64,000 nt of DNA from CBDANZ01 sp965197865 (GCA_965197865.1 CBDANZ010000004.1:186001-250000); one strand, 5' to 3'; shown: positions 31,844 to 40,501, numbered from the stretch's first letter. The notes: a model not told the origin generated them from the letters alone. Numbers and translations: made by a program.

Positions 31844-32920
31844 TCAGTACGGGAACTGCTCGAGAAACCTCAAATCGTTCTCGAAAAAGAGCCGGATATC
31901 GTTCACCTGATGCCGCAGGATGGCGATTCGCTCGATGCCGAGTCCCCACGCAAATCCGGTGAAACGCTCCGCATCGTACCCGACTGCCTCGAACACTGCC
32001 GGATGGACCATGCCGCACCCGCCCAGCTCGATCCACCCGGTGCGCTTGCACAACGGACATCCGGATCCATCGCACTGCCAGCAGCTGATGTCGATCTCGG
32101 CGCTTGGCTCGGTGTAGGGGAAGAAGCTCGGACGGAAGCGCACGCGCGAATTGGGTGAGAACATCTGACGAACGAACGCCAGGAGCGTGCCTCTCAGGTG
32201 TGCGAGCGAAATTCCTTCGTCGACGGCGAGTCCCTCGAGCTGTCCAAAAGCGGGGGAGTGCGTCAGGTCGAGATCGTCGCGCCGGTAGACGCGGCCAGGA
32301 ACCACGATGCGAACCGGCGGCTGGTGCGCTTCCATGTACCGAATCTGCACGGCGGACGTATGGGTCCGCAGCAGCGTGCGAAGGTCACCGGCCCGTCCGG
32401 GTTCGCCTTTGATCGGCGTCGCCAGATATAGGGTGTCTTGCATGTCACGCGCCGGATGATCGGCCGGCATGTTGAGGGCGTCAAAGTTGTGCCATTCGTC
32501 CTCGACCTCGGGTCCCTCAACGATTGTGAACCCCATGCGGGTGAAGATGTCCTCCATGCGGTCGCGAACGAGCGTCAGCGGGTGGCGACGACCGAGCCGC
32601 GGCTCGCGCCCGGGCAGCGTGACGTCCAGCTTGTCGCGGGGTGACCCCTCTCGAAAGACCGCTTTGGCCTGATAATGAGTCCATTGCGCTTCGATAGCGT
32701 TCTTTAACTCGTTCGCGAACCGGCCGATGTCCTTCTTCTGATCCGCTGGAGCGGTCGCGATCATCTGCATCCACGATGCGACGATGCTGTTCTTGCGGCC
32801 GAGATACTTGTCGCGCACGGACTGCGCTTCGCGGGCGGACCTGGCGGCGCCGAGGGCGGCTTCAAACGCCGCTATTTGCGCGTCAACCGCGGCTTGGTCC
32901 GGGAGGAGGTCTGATGACAC
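31844..32920 (-). CDS. pheS: Phenylalanine-tRNA ligase alpha subunit
   Basis: 358 residues. N-terminal coiled coil (1-100) recognises tRNA-Phe; the class II core has motif 2 (RIVVPGRVYRRDDLDLTHSP), GFTIVEGPEVEDEWHNFDAL, HPARDMQDTLYL, and motif 3 GFAWGLGIERIAILRH. The C-terminus is the usual ENDLRFLEQFPY. Cytoplasmic enzyme charging tRNA-Phe, in the thrS-infC-rpmI-rplT-pheS-pheT order known from E. coli. Confidence 0.97.
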   Translation of the reverse strand: MSSDLLPDQAAVDAQIAAFEAALGAARSAREAQSVRDKYLGRKNSIVASWMQMIATAPADQKKDIGRFANELKNAIEAQWTHYQAKAVFREGSPRDKLDVTLPGREPRLGRRHPLTLVRDRMEDIFTRMGFTIVEGPEVEDEWHNFDALNMPADHPARDMQDTLYLATPIKGEPGRAGDLRTLLRTHTSAVQIRYMEAHQPPVRIVVPGRVYRRDDLDLTHSPAFGQLEGLAVDEGISLAHLRGTLLAFVRQMFSPNSRVRFRPSFFPYTEPSAEIDISCWQCDGSGCPLCKRTGWIELGGCGMVHPAVFEAVGYDAERFTGFAWGLGIERIAILRHQVNDIRLFFENDLRFLEQFPY

Positions 32921-33004
32921 GGGATCGAATAGTCGAAAAGTCGTCAGTCGACAGTTAGCAGTGGATTGGCGATTGACAACCGACGACCGACGACTGTTGA
33001 CTAA
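32921..33004 (-). other. rplT-pheS gap filled by GTCGACTGTTGAC-type repeats
   Basis: 84 bases with AGTCGTCAGTCGACAGT and ACCGACGACCGACGACTGT; the two arms can pair. No start codon context other than that of pheS. Confidence 0.5.
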
Positions 33005-33376
33005 TCATGCGCGAGTCGATGTTTTCGCGCTCGCCTTGGCTTGCTTCGCCAGACCGGCAAAGGCCGCTGGGCTCAAGACAGCGAGCTCCGACAGGCTCTT
33101 GCGATCGAGTGTGATGCCGGCGTTCTTCAAGCCGTTGATGAACTGACCGTAGGTGAGGCCATGCTCGCGTGCAGCGGCGTTGATGCGCACGATCCAGAGG
33201 CTGCGGAAATCCCGCTTCTTCAGACGCCGGCCGACGAACGCGTACTTCAGGGCCGTGTCGACCGATTCCTTCGCGGCTCGATAGAGCTTGCTCTTGTTGG
33301 CGTAGTAGCCCTTCGCCAGCCGGAGGAGCTTCTTGCGCTTCGCGCGGCGAACGGTCCCTCTCTTCACACGTGCCAT
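33005..33376 (-). CDS. rplT: 50S ribosomal protein L20
   Basis: 123 residues. MARVKRGTVRRAKRKKLLRL, KGYYANKSKLYRAAKESV and RRLKKRDFRSLWIVRINAAA are the conserved 23S rRNA-binding helices; the C-terminal end is longer in Ala/Lys/Thr than usual. L20 is needed early in large-subunit assembly and in other bacteria represses its own operon. A strong hairpin lies between its start and rpmI. Confidence 0.97.
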   Translation of the reverse strand: MARVKRGTVRRAKRKKLLRLAKGYYANKSKLYRAAKESVDTALKYAFVGRRLKKRDFRSLWIVRINAAAREHGLTYGQFINGLKNAGITLDRKSLSELAVLSPAAFAGLAKQAKASAKTSTRA

Positions 33377-33389
33377 CGCTTGATCTCCT

Positions 33390-33431
33390 AGCTGAAAGCC
33401 AAGAGCGGAAAGCTTTCCGCTCTCAGCTCTC
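33390..33431 (-). promoter_or_regulatory. Strong hairpin in the rpmI-rplT gap
   Basis: AGAGCGGAAAG-CTTTCCGCTCT at 33402-33423 is a perfect 22-bp palindrome, extended by AGCTGA / TCAGCT pairs. On the message it would fold just before the rplT ribosome binding site (AGGAGATC), a place where L20-type autoregulation acts in other bacteria. Role is inference. Confidence 0.5.
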
Positions 33432-33433
33432 TG

Positions 33434-33631
33434 CTATTTGTACGGCAACATCCGAGCCAGCCTGGCCGTGTCGACCTCGGCGACCGTCGTCGTCCCTCTC
33501 AGCGCGCGCTTGCGCTTCGTTGTCTTGCTGCTCAGGAGGTGCTGCTTGAACGCCTTGCTTCGGAGAAACTTTCCGCCTTTGGTTCGTTTGAACCGCTTGG
33601 CGGCGCCGCGGTGCGTCTTCAATTTCGGCAT
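33434..33631 (-). CDS. rpmI: 50S ribosomal protein L35
   Basis: The ATG at 33631 (MPKLKTHRGAAKRFKRTKGG) gives 65 residues, the normal length; the ATG at 33643 is inside the infC stop region. Conserved KLKTHRGAAKRFK and a basic middle part. AGGAAGG precedes the start by 2-3 bases beyond the infC stop, which lies 8 bases upstream, so it is coupled to infC. Confidence 0.96.
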   Translation of the reverse strand: MPKLKTHRGAAKRFKRTKGGKFLRSKAFKQHLLSSKTTKRKRALRGTTTVAEVDTARLARMLPYK

Positions 33632-33639
33632 TGCCTTCC

Positions 33640-34287
33640 TCAATCGGTCTTGGTTTCCGTATCCGCGGCGAAGGTCTCCGCGACACTCGCGACAGAGCTT
33701 TTTCGCTTTCGTACGACTGTTGGCGCTGCCGCCGCCTTCGCCTTGCCTGTTGTGTGCGGGCGCCGGTTGAATATCGTGTGCATCTGGTTGCCTTCCATGC
33801 GCGGCAGCACCTCGGTCAGGGCCACATCAGCGAGCTCCCGCACGAGGCGCTCGAGAATGCGGCGGCCGATGTCGGGATGCGCCATCTCGCGGCCGCGGAA
33901 GAAGATGGTTGCTTTCACCTTGTCGCCGTCCTCCAGGAACCGTTCGATGTGCTTCTTCTTGAACTGGTAATCGTGCTCGTCGACCTTCGGGCGGAATTTG
34001 ATCTCCTTAACCAAGATCACCTTCTGGTGCCGCCGGGCCTCGCGCGCGCGCTTCTGCTCTTGGTACTGGTACTTCCCGAAATCCATGATCCGGCAGACCG
34101 GCGGCACGGCCGTCGCGGAGATTTCGACGAGGTCGAGCCCCTTCTGCTTCGCAAGGGCGAGGGCCTGAGGCGGCGGCATGATGCCGAGCTGCTGCCCTGT
34201 GTCGTCGATTACGCGGATTTCGCGGACGCGAATACGTTCGTTGACGCGGACGCGGTCGTCGCGGCGGGGTGCTCTGTTGAAAGCGAT
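33640..34287 (-). CDS. infC: Translation initiation factor IF-3, AUC start
   Basis: The family-like frame continues upstream of the first ATG (34179) through NRAPRRDDRVRVNERIRVRE and IRVIDDTGQQLGIM, the normal IF-3 N-terminus. The only start that fits is ATC at 34287, five bases after AAGGAGG. This gives 215 residues. The N-domain, linker and C-domain (DFGKYQYQEQKRAREARRHQ, KEIKFRPKVDEHDYQFK) are complete; a 40-residue Ala/Lys/Thr tail is extra. A non-AUG start lets IF-3 repress its own translation, as with AUU in E. coli. Confidence 0.93.
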   Translation of the reverse strand: MAFNRAPRRDDRVRVNERIRVREIRVIDDTGQQLGIMPPPQALALAKQKGLDLVEISATAVPPVCRIMDFGKYQYQEQKRAREARRHQKVILVKEIKFRPKVDEHDYQFKKKHIERFLEDGDKVKATIFFRGREMAHPDIGRRILERLVRELADVALTEVLPRMEGNQMHTIFNRRPHTTGKAKAAAAPTVVRKRKSSVASVAETFAADTETKTD

Positions 34288-34320
34288 AACTACCTCCTTG
34301 AAAACACCTAAGACTGAAAA

Positions 34321-34365
34321 CTGAGAACTTAAGAGGACGGCAACTCAGTCCTCTCAAGTTCTCAG
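34321..34365 (-). terminator. Long hairpin between thrS and infC (attenuator or terminator)
   Basis: CTGAGAACTTGAGAGGAC and GTCCTCTTAAGTTCTCAG form an 18-bp stem (one G-U) with a 9-base loop, followed on the minus strand by TTTTCAG. The left arm overlaps the thrS stop codon. It could end part of the thrS transcripts before infC. The T-run is short, so partial termination or mRNA processing is as likely. Confidence 0.55.
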
Positions 34366-36306
34366 TTCTAAGTGTTCACTTTCCACAGACCGCCGTGAGA
34401 TTTCGTCCTGGGCCTGCGCGATGAACTCTCCGATCGCGCGACTGCCCTGATCCCCACCCCTGCGCGTGCGCACCGACACCGTGCCTTCCGCGCTCTCGCG
34501 ATCGCCGACGACCAGCATATAGGGCACCTTCTGAAGCTGTGCCTCCCGAATCTTATACCCGATCTTTTCCTGCCGCTCGTCGAGCGTTGCGCGCACCCCG
34601 GAAGTCGTTAGCCTAGCGAGGATCGATCGCGCGTACTCGAGGTGCCTGTCCGAAATCGGCAGTACAAGCGCCTGCACCGGCGCGAGCCAGAGCGGGAACC
34701 GACCGCCATAGTGCTCGATAAGGATCGCAATGAAGCGCTCGAAGCTGCCGAAGATCGCCCGGTGGATGACGACCGGTCGATGTTCGGCGTTGTCGGCGCC
34801 AATGTACTTCAGATCGAAGTTCTCCGGCTGGGCGTAGTCGAGCTGAATCGTTGCGCACTGCCACTTGCGGCCGATGGCATCGGTGACGTCGAAGTCGATC
34901 TTGGGGCCGTAGAACGCGCCGTCCTTCTCGTTGATCATGTACGTCATCGCGGTGTGATCGAGCGCCGCCCTGAGCTGCGCTTCGGCGTGATCCCAGATGG
35001 CGACTTCGCCGAGGAACTCGTTAGGGCGTGTGGACAGCTTCGCCGTGAACGGCAGTCCAAAGTCGCGGTAGACCCGCTGGACGAGGCGGATCAGTCGCTC
35101 GACCTCCTCGCCGATCTGCTCCGGCATTACGAAGCAGTGGGCATCGTCTTGCGCGAACTGCCGCATGCGAGTCAGCCCGGACAGCACGCCCGACGGCTCG
35201 TTCCGGTGCAGCGGCGTCTGCTCGTGGAACCGGATGGGCAGGTCGCGGTAGCTGCGCACCTCGCTCGCGTATGTCAGGAAATGGCCGGGGCAGTTCATCG
35301 GCTTCATGCTCATCGTCTCGCCTTCCGACTCGATGAGAAACATGTTCCCGCGGAAATGCTTCCAGTGCCCGGATCGCTCCCATAGCGCCTTGCGGTAGAT
35401 GAGCGGCGTCTTCACCTCGACATAACCCGCTGGGAAAAGGACGTCACGCATGTAATTCGCGAGCGTGTTGTACAGCGTCGTCCCCTTCTCCAGCCAGAAC
35501 GCGGCGCCAGGCGCCCAGTGGTGGAACGTGAACAGGCCAAGCTCCCGGCCAAGCTTCCGGTGATCCCGCTTCTTGGCTTCCGCGATTTGGGTGAGGTGCA
35601 CCTTCAGGTCCCTGTCCGAGAAGAACGCGGTCCCATGGATGCGCTGCATCGGCTGGTTGCGCGCATCGCCCTTCCAATAGGCGTTCGAGGCGGAGAGCAC
35701 CTTGAACGCCCTGAGCTTGCCGGTGGAAGGCACGTGCGGGCCGACACAGAAGTCGACGAAGGTGGACTCGTCCCTGATCGCGTAGCAGGAGACATCCCGC
35801 TGCCCCTGTGTTTTCTCGTCGATCAGCTGGACCTTCAGCGGCTCGCCGCGGCTCGCGAAGAACGCCTTCGCCTGCTCGCGCGGCCACATGTAGCGCTGGT
35901 AGGCGAGATCCTGGGCCGCCAGTTCCTTCATCTTCGCTTCAATCGCTTCGAGATCATCGGGGACGAAGGGACGCGCTACGACAAAGTCGTAGAAGAAGCC
36001 TTCGTCGGTGGTGGGGCCGATGCCGCACTGTGCGCCCGGAAACAGGTTCGTGACGGCCGCGGCCAGCAGGTGTGCCGTGCTGTGGCGATAGAGCGGCAAC
36101 GCCTCGGGGTTCTGGTCGGTCACGATGCGGACCGTCGCATCGTTTTCGAGCGGCAACGCGAGATCCACGAGCTTTCCGTCGACAACGCCCGCCAGCGCTG
36201 CCTTTGCGAGCCGCGGAGAGATCCCCTCCGCAATGTCGCGAACGCGCGTGCCCGCATGCACCGTCCGACAGGATCCGTCGGGCAGCGTGACGGTGACCTG
36301 ACTCAT
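34354..36306 (-). CDS. thrS: Threonine-tRNA ligase
   Basis: 650 residues: N-terminal TGS domain (MSQVTVTLPDGSCRTVHAGT), editing domain with HSTAHLLAAAV and the SAD region, and a class II core with MKPMNCPGHFLTYASEVRSY, FHEQTPLHRNEPSG, TRMRQFAQDDAHCF (zinc ligands Cys, His, His) and motif 3 HRAIFGSFERFIAILIEHYG. C-terminal anticodon-binding domain follows. Charges tRNA-Thr and edits Ser-tRNA-Thr. It heads the translation operon; its last codons are part of the long hairpin before infC. No T-box leader is seen upstream. Confidence 0.97.
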   Translation of the reverse strand: MSQVTVTLPDGSCRTVHAGTRVRDIAEGISPRLAKAALAGVVDGKLVDLALPLENDATVRIVTDQNPEALPLYRHSTAHLLAAAVTNLFPGAQCGIGPTTDEGFFYDFVVARPFVPDDLEAIEAKMKELAAQDLAYQRYMWPREQAKAFFASRGEPLKVQLIDEKTQGQRDVSCYAIRDESTFVDFCVGPHVPSTGKLRAFKVLSASNAYWKGDARNQPMQRIHGTAFFSDRDLKVHLTQIAEAKKRDHRKLGRELGLFTFHHWAPGAAFWLEKGTTLYNTLANYMRDVLFPAGYVEVKTPLIYRKALWERSGHWKHFRGNMFLIESEGETMSMKPMNCPGHFLTYASEVRSYRDLPIRFHEQTPLHRNEPSGVLSGLTRMRQFAQDDAHCFVMPEQIGEEVERLIRLVQRVYRDFGLPFTAKLSTRPNEFLGEVAIWDHAEAQLRAALDHTAMTYMINEKDGAFYGPKIDFDVTDAIGRKWQCATIQLDYAQPENFDLKYIGADNAEHRPVVIHRAIFGSFERFIAILIEHYGGRFPLWLAPVQALVLPISDRHLEYARSILARLTTSGVRATLDERQEKIGYKIREAQLQKVPYMLVVGDRESAEGTVSVRTRRGGDQGSRAIGEFIAQAQDEISRRSVESEHLELRT

Positions 36307-36392
36307 TCAAAGACTGCGGCGGGAGGCTTTCGGCTTCCGAGCTCTGAGGCTTCCAGTCCCGACAGCTGCGAGCTGATGGCTGAAGGCTGCAC

Positions 36393-36468
36393 TGGTAGGC
36401 ACGGGTGGACTCGAACCACCGACCTCCTGCGTGTCAAGCAGGCGCTCTAACCTCTGAGCTACGCGCCT
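36393..36468 (-). tRNA. tRNA-Val (anticodon GAC)
   Basis: 76 bases on the minus strand. Acceptor AGGCGCG pairs with CGTGCCT (one G-U), D-arm GCTC/GAGC, anticodon arm CCTGC-TTGACAC-GCAGG with GAC at 34-36, T-arm GGTGG-TTCGAGT-CCACC, A73 and an encoded CCA. Reads GUC and GUU valine codons. It stands 86 bases ahead of thrS. Confidence 0.96.
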
Positions 36469-36561
36469 ACATCTTGAACATACTGGCGTTAGACGAATTG
36501 AAAATACCGACACTAGACGAACTTTCACTATAACAGAACCGGGTAATCGGGACCCCTACCC

Positions 36562-37758
36562 CTACGCGGCTTTCTTCTGTCTGACGCGTTCGAGGGCCTT
36601 TTCGAGCGCGGGATCCGTTGTGGGTGGAGGCTGGCCGAATTCCACTTCGGGTTCGTCAACGGCAAGCAGCGGCTCGAGACCCACTGCATGGAGCGGGCTG
36701 CCGTCTGGGGTGAGATAGCGCGTCGTGGTGAGCCAGAGACCGCTGCCGTCCGGTAGTTTGACGAGCTTCTGCTCGGCCGCGCGGCCGAGCGTATGTCCAC
36801 CGATGAGCTCAGCGCGCCGGTTGCCGGCAAGCGCCGACGCAAAAATCTCGGCGGCGCCGGACGTGCCGCGGTCTATGAGCACGGTTGCCGGCAGCGTGAT
36901 CGCCCTATTGGACGCGCCGGCCGCAATCGTCTCGCGTTCCATCCCTTTGGTTTCCCGCACGGCGAGCGTTCCCTGCGCCACGAATAGCCGCGCCAGCGCC
37001 AGGCCGTTGCCGGGGGCGCCGCCCGAAGTGCGCCGTACGTCCACGATGAGCGTGGAGGCGCCTCTTTTCGCGAGATCCACGACCTGTGCTCGGACCTGCT
37101 CAGCTGTCCTGGGCCCGATTGTCGCCATGCGTACATACCCGACGCCGGGGGCGACCGTGCGGCCGCTGACCTCGGGTCCAAGAACGGCTTCGCGCATAAG
37201 TTCCACGACGTGCGGATTGCTGGCGTTGCCGCGGATGATCGTCAGCGAGACGGTCGATCCCGGCGCGCCGCGCAGCGCGCGCATGCCTTCGAATACCGAC
37301 ATTTCACGCGTCGCCACGCCGTTGATGACGCGCACGTAGTCGCCCGTGCGCAGCCCAGCCCTGGCCGCCGGGGAGCCGTCCCGCGCGGCGATGATGCGAA
37401 GGTAATACTGCCTGGTGAGATCGATGCCGACATCACCAACGGCGAGGGGCGTCCCGCTCTCGATTCGCTTCACCTGGTCGGGCGACAGATACGTGCTATC
37501 CGGATCCAGGCTGTCGACCAGCCCGGTCATCGCGCCGAGCATCACGTTGTCCACGTCGACTTTTTCGACGTATTGGCTCGTGATCAGCCCGACGACATCG
37601 TCGAAAATCTTGAGGTGCTGATACGTGTCCTCGCGCGCGGTCACCTTGCTCAGAAATCCGCCCACGACGGCAAACGCGACCACCGGTGCCGAAATCCACA
37701 GGACGATACGGCGGGTACGGGAACTTATAGGGGGCAAGGTCACCTTTTCTTTAACCAT
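36562..37758 (-). CDS. S41 (Ctp-like) protein with both catalytic residues replaced
   Basis: 398 residues: membrane helix (about 17-38), a helical cap (DDVVGLITSQYVEKVD, SLDPDSTYLSPDQ), a PDZ domain (about 105-180) and an S41 core (200-350). In active Ctp proteases the motif GTASASE...TFGKG supplies Ser and Lys. Here the aligned segment is RGTSGAAEIF and HTLGRAAEQ: Ser becomes Gly301 (a serine sits one residue earlier) and Lys becomes Arg326. It is probably a pseudoprotease or an altered enzyme. It overlaps the end of the envC-like gene by 19 bases; in other bacteria Ctp proteins control murein hydrolases, and this pair fits that theme. Confidence 0.88.
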   Translation of the reverse strand: MVKEKVTLPPISSRTRRIVLWISAPVVAFAVVGGFLSKVTAREDTYQHLKIFDDVVGLITSQYVEKVDVDNVMLGAMTGLVDSLDPDSTYLSPDQVKRIESGTPLAVGDVGIDLTRQYYLRIIAARDGSPAARAGLRTGDYVRVINGVATREMSVFEGMRALRGAPGSTVSLTIIRGNASNPHVVELMREAVLGPEVSGRTVAPGVGYVRMATIGPRTAEQVRAQVVDLAKRGASTLIVDVRRTSGGAPGNGLALARLFVAQGTLAVRETKGMERETIAAGASNRAITLPATVLIDRGTSGAAEIFASALAGNRRAELIGGHTLGRAAEQKLVKLPDGSGLWLTTTRYLTPDGSPLHAVGLEPLLAVDEPEVEFGQPPPTTDPALEKALERVRQKKAA

Positions 37759-38891
37759 TGTAAGGGATTGACCGGCCGACCGTCGACGCGAACCTCGAAA
37801 TAGAGTCCCGGAGCACCGGCGAGCGATGTGCCCACCGATCCGACCGCCGCCCCGCGTTCGATGCGGTTCCCGCGCGCGACGCCAAAGTCGAGCAGATGGC
37901 CGTAAAGGCTGAAGGCTTGCGCGCCGTGATCGACGATGATGAGCTTGCCGTAGCCGGTAAACACATCGGCGAACGCGATGGTGCCGTCGTGAATCGCCAC
38001 GACCGACGTGCCTTCGCCTGCGGCAATCTCGATTCCGTTGGGCGAAGACGGTTGCGCCGCGGCCAGCCCCGATCGGGTGGACGAGGGGAGTTGGCCGAAG
38101 GGCCGGCGGACGACACCGGCGACAGGCCAGTCGAGATCGCCTCGAAACGGGTTGAGCGGCAGCGTCGCGGGCTCCACGGCGGCGCCAGCGGCGAGACTGC
38201 GCAGCGTGGCCTGCAGCTTCTGCCGCGCCCCCAGCAGTTCGCCGGCGAGCTGCGCATTCAGATCGCGGCGCTCATCGATCTCGCGAATGAGCGCGTTGCG
38301 ATCGTTGACGGTGCCGACCGAAGCGGCTTGTGCGATCTCGGCGCTCGCGCGAAGCGCCGCGAGGCGGCTGCTGCGCTCCTGGAGCGTGACGCGCGACTCC
38401 TTGAGCTCTTCGCTCCGACGTTGATGCGCGGCCAGCCGCTCGCGATCGCGCTTGGCGAGTGCGGCGACCATGCGGGACGCCTGCCCCACCTGTCGCACGC
38501 TGGACGTCGACAGTAACAGCCGCAGATATTGTCCCTGGCCAAGCTTGTACAGCTCGACCAGCCGCGCGTTGACCTGCGGACGCTCGGCAGCTTCCTGCCG
38601 CTCGAGGCGTTGCAGTTCCTGGTTGAGGGCGTCGAGCTCGGCCGCGGCCGTCTCGGAGTCGGCCCTGACTTGTCGGAGCTCTTCGTCCCTGATCTGTCGT
38701 TCGAGGTCGAGGCGCCGCAGGTCGCCGAGAAGCGAGCGCGCCTCGGAAGCCAGACGGTCTGCTTCCTGATGCAGCGCCTGCAGCCGGTCGGTGGCGCGTC
38801 GCGCCAGCGCTTCGGTGCGCGCGCGATCGTCCTGCTGGGCGACGAGCGGGACCGACAGCGCGAGGATCAGGGCGGGGGTAGCAAGTTTCAC
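37740..38891 (-). CDS. EnvC-like murein hydrolase activator
   Basis: 383 residues: signal peptide (MKLATPALILALSVPLVAQ), a long coiled coil (25-230) and a C-terminal LytM/M23 domain (250-380). The zinc ligands of active M23 peptidases are missing: SPNGIEIAAGEG in place of an H...D pair, and GLYFEVRVDG in place of HxHFE. This is the pattern of EnvC/NlpD, which switch on amidases at the septum instead of cutting peptidoglycan. A TATAAT box stands 27 bases upstream of the start. Co-transcribed with the S41 protein. Confidence 0.88.
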   Translation of the reverse strand: MKLATPALILALSVPLVAQQDDRARTEALARRATDRLQALHQEADRLASEARSLLGDLRRLDLERQIRDEELRQVRADSETAAAELDALNQELQRLERQEAAERPQVNARLVELYKLGQGQYLRLLLSTSSVRQVGQASRMVAALAKRDRERLAAHQRRSEELKESRVTLQERSSRLAALRASAEIAQAASVGTVNDRNALIREIDERRDLNAQLAGELLGARQKLQATLRSLAAGAAVEPATLPLNPFRGDLDWPVAGVVRRPFGQLPSSTRSGLAAAQPSSPNGIEIAAGEGTSVVAIHDGTIAFADVFTGYGKLIIVDHGAQAFSLYGHLLDFGVARGNRIERGAAVGSVGTSLAGAPGLYFEVRVDGRPVNPLQWLKKR

Positions 38892-38917
38892 AGGGCGGTG
38901 CGGTGCGGAACCGCGAG

Positions 38918-38923
38918 ATTATA
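38918..38923 (-). promoter_or_regulatory. -10 box for the envC-like operon
   Basis: Perfect TATAAT on the minus strand, about 27 bases before the ATG at 38891. The -35 region is weak. The same 72-base gap holds repeat strings (GTGATTTAGTGATTTG) ahead of ruvX. Confidence 0.6.
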
Positions 38924-38963
38924 GCACTTGGCAATCTTGTGATTTAGTGATTTGGTAGTTGCT

Positions 38964-39386
38964 ATGCGCGTGCTCGGAATAGACGTTGGGCAGCGGCGTT
39001 TTGGTCTCGCGATCAGCGATCCATCGGGCACGCTGGCCCGTCCGCTGACGACCTTCACGATCGTCGACGACGACGTCGTGGATCGCATCGCCCAAGAGAT
39101 CGCCCGTCTCGCTGCCGAGCCAGACGGGCTGACGACGGTCGTCGTCGGCGTGCCCGCGAAGCTCGACGGATCGGCCACCGAGCAGACGGCCCACGTGGCG
39201 GCCTTCATCGCGGCGCTGAGCGCTCGAACGCCGATACCGGTCGTCGGCGAAGACGAACGCCTGACGAGCCGCGAAGCCGAAAGCCGGCTCGCCGTCCGCG
39301 AACCGGACTGGAGAAAACGGAAAGCGCGACTGGATGCGGCGGCCGCTGCCGTCATCCTGCAGGATTATCTGGACCGCCGCCCGTGA
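38964..39386 (+). CDS. ruvX: RuvX/YqgF family RNase H-like protein
   Basis: The ATG at 38964 (MRVLGIDVGQRRFGLAISD) begins the first catalytic strand; an upstream TTG is less likely. 140 residues. RNase H-fold residues: D in GIDVG, E in VVGEDERLTSREAE and D near the end in KARLDAAAAAVILQDYL. Members act in 16S rRNA 5'-end maturation or Holliday junction cutting. Its stop overlaps the GTG start of mltG (GTGA). Confidence 0.93.
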   Translation: MRVLGIDVGQRRFGLAISDPSGTLARPLTTFTIVDDDVVDRIAQEIARLAAEPDGLTTVVVGVPAKLDGSATEQTAHVAAFIAALSARTPIPVVGEDERLTSREAESRLAVREPDWRKRKARLDAAAAAVILQDYLDRRP

Positions 39387-40432
39387 AAAAGCTTGCCGTC
39401 GTCCTGCTCGTTTTGTTGCTGCTGGTCGGCACCACTGCGTACCTCCTGGAGGCGCGCGTCAACGAGCCGTTTCGCGGCTACGGCGGACCTGAGCAATTCG
39501 TGGAAATTCCAGCCGGCGTCGGGTCGAGAACGATCGGCGAGCGGCTGATTTCGGCCGGCGTCATCCGCGACGAGATGACGTTCCGGATCGCCCTCTGGCG
39601 AAGCGGTGACGCGCGACGGCTGAAGGCCGGCCAATACCGCTTCGACCGCGCGATGAGGCCGCTCGAGGTGCTCGACAAGATCTCCAGCGGAGAGGTGTTC
39701 CTCCTCAGCCTGACGTTCCCCGAAGGTCTCACGATTGACGAAATGTCGCGCGTGTTCGAATCGAACGGGTTCGGTTCCGCCTCCTCGTTCGTGACCGCCG
39801 CACGCGACGAGGCGCTAGTTGGACTCATCGCGGCGATCGATCCGCAGGCACAAGACCTCGAAGGGTATCTTTTCCCCGACACCTATTCGCTGCCGCTCGG
39901 AAGCGATGCGACCCGCGTCGTCCGCGCGATGGTCGAGCGGTTTCAGGACGTGCTCACGCCCGAGCTGCGGCAGCAGGCGCAGGAGCGCGGCCTTTCGGTT
40001 CGCCAGTTGGTCACACTGGCGTCGATTGTGGAAAAGGAAACCGGCCGGCCCGAGGAGCGTGCGCTCGTGGCCGCCGTCTACGCAAACCGCCTGAAGGTCG
40101 GCATGGGTCTGCAGGGCGATCCGACCGTGATCTACGCGCTGCAGCGGGCAGGCAAGTTTACCGGCAACCTCCGACGTGACGACCTGCTGCTCGATTCGCC
40201 CTACAACACCTACCGATACGCGGGCCTTCCGCCTGGACCGATCGCCGCGCCTGGGGAAGGGTCGCTCGAGGCCGCGGCACGACCTGCCGACGTGAACTAC
40301 CTGTACTTCGTGAGTCGCAATGACGACTCTCACGCGTTTGCGCGCACGCTCGCCGAGCACAACCGTAACGTGCGGCAGTACCAGATTCAGTACTTCAGAG
40401 ACCTCAGGGGAAGCAGTAGAAGTAAGAAGTGA
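39383..40432 (+). CDS. mltG: Endolytic peptidoglycan transglycosylase MltG
   Basis: 349 residues with a GTG start overlapping the ruvX stop. A single membrane helix (about 3-22), a LysM-like domain (IPAGVGSRTIGERLISAG, LKAGQYRFDRAMRPLEVLDK) and the YceG catalytic domain: LASIVEKETGRPEERALVAA with the catalytic Glu, NRLKVGMGLQGDPTVIYAL, SPYNTYRYAGLPPGPIAAPG. It cuts nascent glycan strands and sets their length. The last residues SSRSKK are encoded by a GAAGTAAGAAGTGAG-type repeat. Confidence 0.95.
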   Translation: MKKLAVVLLVLLLLVGTTAYLLEARVNEPFRGYGGPEQFVEIPAGVGSRTIGERLISAGVIRDEMTFRIALWRSGDARRLKAGQYRFDRAMRPLEVLDKISSGEVFLLSLTFPEGLTIDEMSRVFESNGFGSASSFVTAARDEALVGLIAAIDPQAQDLEGYLFPDTYSLPLGSDATRVVRAMVERFQDVLTPELRQQAQERGLSVRQLVTLASIVEKETGRPEERALVAAVYANRLKVGMGLQGDPTVIYALQRAGKFTGNLRRDDLLLDSPYNTYRYAGLPPGPIAAPGEGSLEAAARPADVNYLYFVSRNDDSHAFARTLAEHNRNVRQYQIQYFRDLRGSSRSKK

Positions 40433-40501
40433 GAAGTCGACGGTCAAGAGTCAGAAGTCGATTTGCAATTTACAGTCTATAACTTGCAGTCTCGCGATTT
40501 C

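Noticed and set aside
36307..36392. Possible T-box or other riboswitch ahead of thrS
   Set aside because: Only 86 bases separate it from tRNA-Val and no T-box sequence (AGGGTGGNACCGCG type) is present.
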